Assembly: GCA_050014395.1 (NCBI GenBank)
Contig: JBEKDK010000019.1
Location: 10,972-74,971, forward strand
DNA: 64,000 nucleotides
From: DASPOJ01 sp050014395
Lineage (GTDB): Bacteria > Acidobacteriota > Terriglobia > Acidiferrales > UBA7541
Reading direction: 5' to 3'
The notes beneath the pieces were generated by a model. The model was not told the DNA's origin. It did not search any database and saw only the letters and a program-made list of their open reading frames with translations. The translations under genes were made by a program, and so were the position numbers. Position 1 is the first letter of the stretch; every line of letters begins with the position of its first letter. Of the stretch, positions 34,555 to 42,353 are shown piece by piece.

Positions 34555-35799
34555 ATGAAATTTGTGCGCGGGCTGCAATGCGTGCTGTGTGGCGCGATTT
34601 ATTCGACGCGCGTCGCCTATACCTGCCCCACCTGCGGCGTCACCGGCATCCTTGACGTGCTGTACGACTATCCAGCGATCGCGCCGCGGCTCACGCGCCG
34701 CCGGCTTGCAGCGCGCCCCGAGAAAAATCACTGGCGTTATCGAGAACTGCTCCCGATCCGCGAGGGCGCGGCTCTGCCGGCGCTTTCGGTGGGATGGACG
34801 CCGGTGACGCCGGCGCCTTCGCTGGCGCGCGAACTCGGCCTGAAGACGCTTTACTTGAAGGACGACGGGCGGAATCCCACTGGATCGCTGAAGGATCGCG
34901 CCAGTTCGGTGGGCGTCGTGAAAGCGCGAGAGAAGCGCTGCCCGATCATCGCATGCGCCAGCACGGGCAATGCAGCGTCATCGCTGGCCGGCATGGCCGC
35001 ATCGATCGGACTGAAGAGCGTGATCTTCGTGCCGGAGCGCGCGCCGGACCCCAAGGTGACGCAGTTGCTCATATTCAACGCCACCGTTCTGCGCGTGCTC
35101 GGCAATTACGACCAGGCTTGGGAACTCTGCCAGCAAGCTTGCGAGCGATGGGGCTGGTACAACCGCAACTGCGCGATTAATCCCTACCTAGTTGAGGGCA
35201 AGAAAACCGTCGGCCTGGAAATCTGCGAACAATTGGAATGGGAAGTTCCGGAATGGGTGGCGGTCTCGGTTGGCGACGGTTGCACGATTGCCGGAACGTG
35301 GAAAGCGTTTCGCGAGATGAAATTGCTGGGGCTGATCCGGCGCACGCCGAAGATGCTCGGCGTGCAGGCTGAAGGCGCGGCGCCAGTGACCGCTGCATTC
35401 CACAGCGGGAAAACGTTGCAGCCCGTCACGCCGCAGACATTGGCGGATAGCATCGCCGTTGGCGTGCCGCGAAATTGGAAGAAGGCCGTGGATGCGGTGC
35501 GGGAATCGGGCGGAACGATGCTCAACGTGAGCGATGCGGAAATCCTGGAAGCGATGCGCACTACGGGGCGGCTCACCGGGATTTTCGCCGAGCCCGCCGC
35601 GGCGACAGCTGTGGCCGGCCTGCACCGCGCGGTGCGCGAGAAAATCATTTCGCCGCGAGCGAGCGCGCTCGCGCTGATCACAGGCAACGGCCTGAAAGAT
35701 ATCCGCGCAGCGCAATCGGCGGTGTCCCAACCCTTTGAGGTCGCGCCCGACGGCGCTGGCTTAGAGGAAGCGCTGCGAAAAAGAGGTTTGATCAGCTGA
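34555..35799 (+). CDS. threonine synthase-like PLP enzyme
   Basis: 414 residues. An N-terminal zinc-ribbon-like piece (C9-x2-C12, C24-x2-C27) precedes a fold-type II PLP domain. K113 in PTGSLKDRAS should form the Schiff base, and STGNAASSLAG and TGNGLKD bind the cofactor phosphate. The layout matches threonine synthases with an N-terminal zinc motif, which make threonine from O-phosphohomoserine. It lies at the start of the purine-degradation gene cluster, 40 bases before the 8-oxoguanine deaminase gene and on the same strand. It could instead act on a small amino acid from that pathway, such as 2,3-diaminopropionate; that is speculation from position. GGAG lies a few bases before the ATG. 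Confidence 0.8.
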   Translation: MKFVRGLQCVLCGAIYSTRVAYTCPTCGVTGILDVLYDYPAIAPRLTRRRLAARPEKNHWRYRELLPIREGAALPALSVGWTPVTPAPSLARELGLKTLYLKDDGRNPTGSLKDRASSVGVVKAREKRCPIIACASTGNAASSLAGMAASIGLKSVIFVPERAPDPKVTQLLIFNATVLRVLGNYDQAWELCQQACERWGWYNRNCAINPYLVEGKKTVGLEICEQLEWEVPEWVAVSVGDGCTIAGTWKAFREMKLLGLIRRTPKMLGVQAEGAAPVTAAFHSGKTLQPVTPQTLADSIAVGVPRNWKKAVDAVRESGGTMLNVSDAEILEAMRTTGRLTGIFAEPAAATAVAGLHRAVREKIISPRASALALITGNGLKDIRAAQSAVSQPFEVAPDGAGLEEALRKRGLIS

Positions 35800-35839
35800 G
35801 CCCAAATCCAGTGGCCGAATTTCCCTCAGTGAGTTTCGT

Positions 35840-37231
35840 ATGAGTCGATCTGCCGGCAAATCCGACTCTCTGTTGATTCGTGACATCCACACGCTCGCGC
35901 TTATGGATGAGAAAAACACCGTCTTGCGCGACGCCTTCCTTTACGCCGAGAACGGCGAGATCAAGCTTGTGGGAACGCGGCCACCACGCGCGCTGCGCGC
36001 CACGCGCACGATGAGCGGCCGCTACCTGGTGGGCATTCCGGGCATGATCAACACACACCACCATCTTTATCAAACGCTAACGCGCGCGTATCCCGGCGCG
36101 GCGGACGCGAGTTTGTTCGGCTGGTTGCGCACGCTTTATCCCGTTTGGGCGCGCCTCGATGAAGAGGCGCTCTACGTTGCGGCGCTGGTGGGCATGGCGG
36201 AACTGATGCTCAGCGGCTGCACGACCACTGCCGACCATCACTATGTATTCCCGCGCGGGCAAACGAAACTGATCGACGCGGAGATCGGAGCGGCGCGGCG
36301 CATCGGCATCCGTTTCCATCCCACGCGAGGGAGCATGAGCGTCGGCCGCAGCAAGGGCGGGCTGCCGCCCGATTCGGTGGTGCAGAAAGAAGATGTGATT
36401 CTGGCCGATTGCGAACGCCTGATCCGCAAATATCACGATCCGCGCCCCGGTTCGATGCTGCAGATCGGACTTGCGCCGTGTTCACCTTTCTCGGTGTCGA
36501 AGGAGCTGATGCACGCGACGGCCGAACTTGCTCATCGCCACGGCGTGCGTCTGCACACTCACTTGGCCGAAACGCGCGACGAGGAGATTTATTGCCGCAA
36601 GCATTTCCGCCAGCGTCCCTTGGCATTCCTGGAGAGCGCCGGCTGGCTTGGCGATTCCACATGGATCGCGCACGGGATTCACTTCCGATCTGGCGAAATT
36701 GCGCGACTGGGCCGCGCGCACGTCGGCGTGGCGCACTGCCCAAGCTCCAATATGCGCCTGGCCTCCGGAATCGCGCCCGTGCTGAATATGCGCGGCGCTG
36801 GCTGCCCGGTGGGGCTGGGCGTGGATGGCAGCGCCTCGAATGACAGCTCGCACATGCTGGCTGAGGCGCGGCAGGCGCTGTTGCTGCAACGCCTGGCGCA
36901 CGGCGCGGAAGCGCTCAGCGTGCGTGACGCGTTGCGCATGGCAACCGTTGAAGGCGCGCGCTGCCTGGGCCGCGCGGACCTCGGCAGCCTCACAGCCGGC
37001 AAGCGAGCCGACGTGGCGCTATTCGATTTGCGCGACGTTGGTTACAGCGGCGCAGGCGACGCGGTCTCCGCCCTGCTGCTGTGCGCGCCAACCCGCGTGA
37101 GCACGCTGGTCATTGAGGGCCGTATCGTCATTGAAAACAAGGAGTTACGGACAATTACACCAGGTTCCGTCCTAGCACAACACCGTCGATTATCCGCGCG
37201 AATGATTGGAAGCACCCCTCTTTTCCGGTGA
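35840..37231 (+). CDS. 8-oxoguanine deaminase-type amidohydrolase
   Basis: 463 residues of the metal-dependent amidohydrolase superfamily. Metal ligands are visible in NTHHHLYQTLTRAYP near residue 72, HTHLAET near 240, a following His (AHGIHF), and GVDGSASND near 331. The family-specific stretches RGSMSVGRSKGGLPPDSVVQKED and CPSSNMRLASGIAPV agree with 8-oxoguanine deaminases, which turn 8-oxoguanine into urate. Atrazine-chlorohydrolase-type deaminases are the nearest alternative. The xanthine dehydrogenase-type genes and the Yge/Ygf genes immediately downstream support a purine role. No signal peptide. The gap after it (106 bases) contains a TATAAT at 37232, without a clear -35. Confidence 0.88.
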   Translation: MSRSAGKSDSLLIRDIHTLALMDEKNTVLRDAFLYAENGEIKLVGTRPPRALRATRTMSGRYLVGIPGMINTHHHLYQTLTRAYPGAADASLFGWLRTLYPVWARLDEEALYVAALVGMAELMLSGCTTTADHHYVFPRGQTKLIDAEIGAARRIGIRFHPTRGSMSVGRSKGGLPPDSVVQKEDVILADCERLIRKYHDPRPGSMLQIGLAPCSPFSVSKELMHATAELAHRHGVRLHTHLAETRDEEIYCRKHFRQRPLAFLESAGWLGDSTWIAHGIHFRSGEIARLGRAHVGVAHCPSSNMRLASGIAPVLNMRGAGCPVGLGVDGSASNDSSHMLAEARQALLLQRLAHGAEALSVRDALRMATVEGARCLGRADLGSLTAGKRADVALFDLRDVGYSGAGDAVSALLLCAPTRVSTLVIEGRIVIENKELRTITPGSVLAQHRRLSARMIGSTPLFR

Positions 37232-37337
37232 TATAATCGGCTGTAACGGGGAAGTGTCGTTCAGTTCGTTGAAAAGCGGGCCTTGACCTCAGGCGCATGG
37301 CTCCGTCCACCGTGCGCGCGCCCTCGGTTTTCCAAAA

Positions 37338-38210
37338 ATGGCGTTCGAACACATCGAAGAGTTCCTCCGACCCACAAGCGTCCGGGAGGCCGTGCGAGCG
37401 TTGCACCGCGAAGGACGCCGCGCGCGCGTGGTGGCCGGCGGCACCGGTGCGGCGCTGCGTGAAAATCGAACGGTGCGCACGCTGGTGGACGTATCGCGGT
37501 TGGGCCTCGACTACATCCGGCGCAAAGACCGCGGATGGGCGATCGGTGCGGCGACAACGATGACCGCGCTCGAGGAATCGCGGCCGATTCGCGAATTCGC
37601 GGACGGAATTTTGGCCGCGGCAGCCGCAACCTGCGGCTCCGTGCAAAACCGCAATATGATCACGCTGGGCGGAGGCTTGGCCAACGCCTGGGCTACAGCC
37701 GACACGGCTGCGCCGCTACTGGCGCTCGATGCGTCCGTTGTGCTGGCAAATGCGCGCGGGCGCCGGCGCGTGCCGCTCGCGGAGCTTTTTCTTGGGACCG
37801 ATCGCACGATTCTGAATGGCAAGCTTCTGGTGGAGATTTTGATTCCCGCACCGCCGCGCGGTGGGCGAACCGGATGGTCGTATCAGAAGCTCGGGCGCAC
37901 GGAGAGCGACATTTCCATCGTGAATTGTGCCGCCGGCTTGCAAGTGGACCGCGCGGGCAAATGCGTCTGGGCGCGAATCGCGATGGGAGCGATCGAACCG
38001 ACTCCGCTGCGAGCGCGCACAGCAGAAGCGGCGCTGATCGGCCAAACGCTCACGCTGGATTCGATCGAAGCCGCTTGCGACGCGCTAACGCGGGAAATTC
38101 GACCCATTACTGATTTGCGCGCGACCGCTGAATATCGGGGCGAGATGAGCGCGGTGCTGACGCGCCGCGCCTTGCGCGAATGCGCGGAGAGAGCCGGGTG
38201 TTTGCTATGA
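37338..38210 (+). CDS. xdhB: xanthine dehydrogenase-type FAD subunit
   Basis: 290 residues, the middle subunit of a molybdenum hydroxylase. FAD-binding signatures are VVAGGTGAALR near residues 31-41 (the family's AGGTDL region) and TCGSVQNRNMITLGGGLANA near 96-115, followed by the CO dehydrogenase flavoprotein C-terminal domain. Its stop codon overlaps the start of the Fe-S subunit (ATGA), and the Mo subunit follows with a second ATGA. The gene order FAD - Fe-S - Mo is that of many CO dehydrogenase/xanthine dehydrogenase operons. It probably passes electrons from purine hydroxylation to NAD+ or another acceptor. It lies in the centre of the purine gene cluster. Confidence 0.9.
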   Translation: MAFEHIEEFLRPTSVREAVRALHREGRRARVVAGGTGAALRENRTVRTLVDVSRLGLDYIRRKDRGWAIGAATTMTALEESRPIREFADGILAAAAATCGSVQNRNMITLGGGLANAWATADTAAPLLALDASVVLANARGRRRVPLAELFLGTDRTILNGKLLVEILIPAPPRGGRTGWSYQKLGRTESDISIVNCAAGLQVDRAGKCVWARIAMGAIEPTPLRARTAEAALIGQTLTLDSIEAACDALTREIRPITDLRATAEYRGEMSAVLTRRALRECAERAGCLL

Positions 38211-38728
38211 AAACGACTCTGCTGCGCGTCAAGGTCGTTATCAACAGCGAAGCCAAAGAATGGACCATCGCGCCGGGAGACCTTTTGCTCGATGTGTTGC
38301 GCCGCGAAGGTTACTTCGGCGTGAAGCGCGGTTGCGAGACAGGGGAATGCGGCGCGTGCACGGTCCTGGTGAATGGCCGCGCAATCAATTCGTGTTTGCT
38401 TTTCGCGGCGCAGGCCGATGGGTGCGACTTGCTTACGATTGAAGGCGTCGCGAAGGACGACACGCTCGATCCCATCCAGGAAATTTTCCTGGACCACGGC
38501 GCCGTGCAGTGCGGCTACTGCACGCCGGGAATGATTTTGAGCACGAAGGCGCTGCTCGCGCGCAACTCCGATCCCACCGAAGCGGAAGTGTGCGACGCGC
38601 TCGCGGGAAATTATTGCCGCTGCACCGGATTCCGTAAACCGATCGAAGCTGTGCTGGCCGCAGCAGCAGCACGCCGCGCAAATGGCGGCAAGAAATCGCC
38701 GCGCGCGGCGAAGGTGAAATCGCGATGA
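38207..38728 (+). CDS. xdhC: xanthine dehydrogenase-type [2Fe-2S] subunit
   Basis: 173 residues from the ATG at 38207, four bases inside the previous gene. The plant-ferredoxin-like cluster motif CETGECGACTVLVNGRAINSC (about 43-63) and the second all-helical cluster motif (CGYC near 102, NYCRCTGF near 135) bind two [2Fe-2S] centres. This is the classical small subunit of molybdenum hydroxylases. A short Arg/Lys/Ala-rich tail extends the C-terminus. It carries electrons between the molybdenum centre and FAD. The upstream extension to 38180 is not needed, because the coupled ATG fits better. Confidence 0.93.
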   Translation: MKTTLLRVKVVINSEAKEWTIAPGDLLLDVLRREGYFGVKRGCETGECGACTVLVNGRAINSCLLFAAQADGCDLLTIEGVAKDDTLDPIQEIFLDHGAVQCGYCTPGMILSTKALLARNSDPTEAEVCDALAGNYCRCTGFRKPIEAVLAAAAARRANGGKKSPRAAKVKSR

Positions 38729-41109
38729 GCCACGATTACAACGTCGTCGGCAAACGCGTCACGAAGGTCGACGGCGTGAAGCTGGTCACCGGCCGGCCGG
38801 CATTCACCGACGACATCGCCGTGCCCGGCATGCTCTACGGGAAAATCCTGCCCAGTCCGCACGCCCACGCGCGCATTAAACGCATCGACACAAGCAAAGC
38901 ACGCGCGCTGCCAGGCGTGCACGCCGTGCTGACGTATAAAGACGTGCCGCGCGTGCCGCACACCACCGCAGGCCAAGCTTGGCCGGAGCCTTCGCCGTAC
39001 GACACGTATCTGCTCGATTCCAAAGTGCGCTTCGTCGGCGACCGCGTGGCCGCCGTGGCCGCGGAAACGCGGGCGCAGGCGGAAGAAGCGCTGCGGCTGA
39101 TCGAAGTCGAATACGAAGTGCTGCCGCTGGTGCTCGATATGGAGCACGCCATGGATGCGGGCGCGCCGATGATCCATGACGAACCGGACTCCACCGGCAT
39201 ATTCGACGCGCAGCACAATCTGGCCGCCTACATTCATCAGGAAATCGGCAACGTGGAACAGGGATTCCGTGAAGCGGACATGATTTTCGAGCGCGAATAC
39301 CGGACGCCGCGCCAACAGCATTGCTCGATCGAACCTCACGTGACGATCACCTGGCTCGACTCGGACAATCGCCTGGTGATCCGCAGCAGCACGCAGGTGC
39401 CTTACCACGCACGGCGCCAAGTGGCGATGATCCTACAGATTCCTGTGCAGCGCGTGCACGTGATCAAGCCGCGCATCGGCGGCGGATTCGGCGGCAAGCA
39501 GGAAATGCTGCTGGAAGATATTTGCGGCGCGCTGACGCTGGCCACGCGCCGGCCGGTGAAGATCGAATTCACGCGCGAAGAAGAGTTCTACATGTCGCGC
39601 AGCCGCCATCCGCAAATCCTGCGAATCAAGATGGGCGTGATGCACGACGGCACAATCGTCGCCAACCACTTGAAGGTGCTGGCCACCACCGGAGCGTACG
39701 GCAGCCATTCCAGCACGGTGCAAGGCAGCACGGGCAGCAAAGTGCTGCCGCTCTATCGCACAGCGCACATGAAATTTGAGTGCCACGTGGTGTACACAAA
39801 CACGCCAGTGGCCGGCGCGTTCCGCGGATACGGATGTCCGCAGGGATTTTTCGCGCAAGAAAGTTTGGTGGATGAGATTGCGCACGAATTGGGCATGGAT
39901 CCACTGGAATTCCGCCAAAGGAATTTCATCCAGTTAGGCGATATCGACGATCTTGCGGCGCAACTCGGCGAGGGCAAGAAAGGCTTGCCGCGCACGATTC
40001 GCAGCTGCGGCTTGCCGGAATGCGTGGAGCGCGGCGCGGCGGCTGCCGATTGGGAGCGCAAACGCAAAGCTCCGCAAGATGTGAGCAGCCACATTCGGCG
40101 CGGCATTGGCGTGGCCTGCTCGATGCAAGGAAGCGGAATCGCGGGCATTGACTGGGCTTCGGCGCTGTTGAAGATGAATGAAGACGGCTCGTTCAATCTT
40201 CAAGTGGGCGCTTCGGATCTGGGCACCGGTTCCGACACCGTGCTTGCGCAAATTGCCGCCGAAACGCTGGGCGTGAGCCTGGACAAATTTATCGTCTACT
40301 CCGCGGACACCGACTTCACGCCGTTCGACGTGGGCGCGTACGCCTCGAGCACCACGATCATCTCCGGCGGCGCGGTGAAAAAAGCGGCGGAGAACGTACG
40401 CGAGCAAATTCTGCGAGTTGCCTCCCGGATGCTGGAAACGCCGGTAGAAAATCTGACGTGCCGCGACAACCAAGTCGTCACGAAGTGCGAATGCCAGAAA
40501 TCGGTGAGCATGACGGACCTCGCTCTCCACGCCATGTACAAAGAGAAGACGCAGATCATCGGCCACGCCTCGCACTTCAACACCGATAGCCCGCCGCCAT
40601 TCTGCGTGCAGTTTGCCGAAGTGGAAGTGGACACGGAAACAGGCCGCATCCGCGTGCCGCATTTGGTGACGGCAGTGGATCTGGGCGTGGCGATCAACCC
40701 GATGCAGGCCGAAGGGCAAGCGGAAGGCGCGGTGCTGCAGAGCTTGGGTTACGCGTTGGCGGAAGAAATGCAGCTCGACGAACGCGGGCGAATGATCAAT
40801 GCCGGATTCGCCGATTATAAAATTTTCACGTCGAAAGATATGCCGAAGCTGACGACCATTCTGGTGGAAACCGAAGAGCCGCTGGGTCCCTATGGCGCAA
40901 AAGCGATCGCCGAGATACCCATCAACGCGCCGGCTCCGGCTGTGGCCAACGCGATCTTCCATGCCATCGGCGTGCGTTTCCGGAAATTGCCCATCAGGCC
41001 GGAGGAAGTGCTGCGCGCGCTGCGAGAAAAGGAAAAGCACGAGGAAGAAACTTCAGATGAACCTGCCGGCGTCGGCGCCGCAATTCCGCGCGCCACCCCG
41101 CGGCACTAG
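38725..41109 (+). CDS. xdhA: xanthine dehydrogenase-type molybdenum subunit
   Basis: 794 residues, starting in an ATGA overlap with the Fe-S subunit gene. Molybdopterin-binding motifs GGGFGGKQE (about 252) and GAFRGYGCPQ (about 365) are intact, and the catalytic glutamate is expected in GPYGAKAIAEIP near 723. There is no CoxL-type AYxCSFR loop, so carbon monoxide is not the substrate; xanthine, hypoxanthine or a related purine is far likelier given the neighbours. It would hydroxylate the purine ring to give urate or a related oxopurine. Enzymes of this cluster type can be selenium-dependent in other bacteria; no sign for or against can be read here, and no xdhC-type molybdenum-cofactor maturation gene is in the window. 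Confidence 0.9.
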   Translation: MSHDYNVVGKRVTKVDGVKLVTGRPAFTDDIAVPGMLYGKILPSPHAHARIKRIDTSKARALPGVHAVLTYKDVPRVPHTTAGQAWPEPSPYDTYLLDSKVRFVGDRVAAVAAETRAQAEEALRLIEVEYEVLPLVLDMEHAMDAGAPMIHDEPDSTGIFDAQHNLAAYIHQEIGNVEQGFREADMIFEREYRTPRQQHCSIEPHVTITWLDSDNRLVIRSSTQVPYHARRQVAMILQIPVQRVHVIKPRIGGGFGGKQEMLLEDICGALTLATRRPVKIEFTREEEFYMSRSRHPQILRIKMGVMHDGTIVANHLKVLATTGAYGSHSSTVQGSTGSKVLPLYRTAHMKFECHVVYTNTPVAGAFRGYGCPQGFFAQESLVDEIAHELGMDPLEFRQRNFIQLGDIDDLAAQLGEGKKGLPRTIRSCGLPECVERGAAAADWERKRKAPQDVSSHIRRGIGVACSMQGSGIAGIDWASALLKMNEDGSFNLQVGASDLGTGSDTVLAQIAAETLGVSLDKFIVYSADTDFTPFDVGAYASSTTIISGGAVKKAAENVREQILRVASRMLETPVENLTCRDNQVVTKCECQKSVSMTDLALHAMYKEKTQIIGHASHFNTDSPPPFCVQFAEVEVDTETGRIRVPHLVTAVDLGVAINPMQAEGQAEGAVLQSLGYALAEEMQLDERGRMINAGFADYKIFTSKDMPKLTTILVETEEPLGPYGAKAIAEIPINAPAPAVANAIFHAIGVRFRKLPIRPEEVLRALREKEKHEEETSDEPAGVGAAIPRATPRH

Positions 41110-41122
41110 CTAAGGGAGACCC

Positions 41123-42349
41123 ATGACAGTCCAAAAAGCAATTTCTATTGACCGCGAACAATTGGCGGCCGCGGCGCAAGCTTGCGAAGCCGATATGGTG
41201 CGTTTTCTTCGCGACCTTGTCGCTATTCCCGCGGAGAGCAGCCAGGAACGGCCCGTGATCGAGCGCATCCGCCAAGAAATGCAAAAAGTTGGGTTCGATG
41301 AAGTTCGCGTGGACAAGATGGGCAACATCCTGGGACGCATCGGGTTGGGCAAGAAAATTATCATGATGGATTCGCACACCGATACCGTCGGCGTCGGCGA
41401 CCGGCGCGAGTGGGCCTGGGATCCGTATCAGGGCAAGGTGGAGGATGGCTACATCTACGGGCGCGGCTCATGCGATCAGCGCGCCGGAATGGCCAGCCTG
41501 GTCTACGCGGGAAAGCTGATCAAGCAGCTCGGTCTCGAAGGCGATTACACTTTTTACGCCGTGGGCAGCGTGCAGGAAGAAGACTGCGACGGCCTGGCGT
41601 GGACCTACATACTGAAAGAAGACGGGATCCGGCCCGATTGCGTCGTCGTCACCGAGCCCACAAATCTGAATCTTTATCGCGGCCACCGCGGCCGTATGGA
41701 AATCGAAGTTCATGTGCGCGGGCGTTCCTGCCATGCCAGCGCTCCGGAACGCGGCGACAATCCAATCAACAAAATCGCACCGCTGCTTGGTGAAGTGGCG
41801 AAACTGAACGAGAGATTGCGCGACGATAAGTTTCTAGGCAAGGGCACCATCGCGATCACGGAAATCCGATCCGTCTCCCCTTCGCTATGCGCCGTGCCGG
41901 CTGCGTGCTCGATTCACCTGGATCGCCGGCTTACTGCCGGCGAGACGCAGAAAAGCGCCGTCGCCGAAGTGAAGGCGCTGCTCGATAAGCTCGGGCTCGA
42001 CGCGGAGATCGAAGTGCTGAAGTACGCGACGCCGAGTTACACCGGCCTGGTCTATCCCACGGAAAAGTATTACCCGACGTGGGTGCTGGAAGAATCGCAT
42101 CCGCTGGTGCAGGCCGGCGTGCACACCTATGAAGCGCTGCACGGCAAGCCGCCGGTGGTGGACAAATGGGTGTTTTCGACCAACGGCGTGGGCTCAATGG
42201 GTGTGATGGGTGTGCCGACAATCGGCTTCGGTCCCGGCGAAGAAGACGTGGCGCACAGCGTGAACGAGCGGGTTGCGATTCGCCACTTGGTGGAAGCCGC
42301 GCAGTTCTATGCGGCGTTTCCTCTCGTGTATAGCTCCACAATGAAGTGA
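41123..42349 (+). CDS. ygeY: YgeY-type M20 metallohydrolase
   Basis: 408 residues of the M20 aminoacylase/deacetylase family. Metal-binding residues appear in MDSHTDTVG, GSCDQRAG, SVQEEDCDG, VTEPTN and the late AHSVNERV. The dimerisation domain is the middle part with GRMEIEVHVRGRSCHAS. The full-length pattern matches YgeY, a hydrolase found in bacterial gene clusters for purine breakdown, where it removes a carbamoyl or acyl group from a ring-opened intermediate; the exact reaction is recalled knowledge and not derivable here. It follows the Mo subunit by 13 bases with AAGGGAG before the ATG, and YgfK follows by four bases. Confidence 0.92.
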   Translation: MTVQKAISIDREQLAAAAQACEADMVRFLRDLVAIPAESSQERPVIERIRQEMQKVGFDEVRVDKMGNILGRIGLGKKIIMMDSHTDTVGVGDRREWAWDPYQGKVEDGYIYGRGSCDQRAGMASLVYAGKLIKQLGLEGDYTFYAVGSVQEEDCDGLAWTYILKEDGIRPDCVVVTEPTNLNLYRGHRGRMEIEVHVRGRSCHASAPERGDNPINKIAPLLGEVAKLNERLRDDKFLGKGTIAITEIRSVSPSLCAVPAACSIHLDRRLTAGETQKSAVAEVKALLDKLGLDAEIEVLKYATPSYTGLVYPTEKYYPTWVLEESHPLVQAGVHTYEALHGKPPVVDKWVFSTNGVGSMGVMGVPTIGFGPGEEDVAHSVNERVAIRHLVEAAQFYAAFPLVYSSTMK

Positions 42350-42353
42350 GGCC

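Noticed and set aside
37232..37237. TATAAT before the xdhB gene as a promoter
   Set aside because: No -35 box at a usable distance; the genes on both sides look cotranscribed. Kept only as a remark.
38725..41109. CO dehydrogenase large subunit (CoxL)
   Set aside because: The AYxCSFR active-site loop is absent and the surrounding genes are for purine breakdown.
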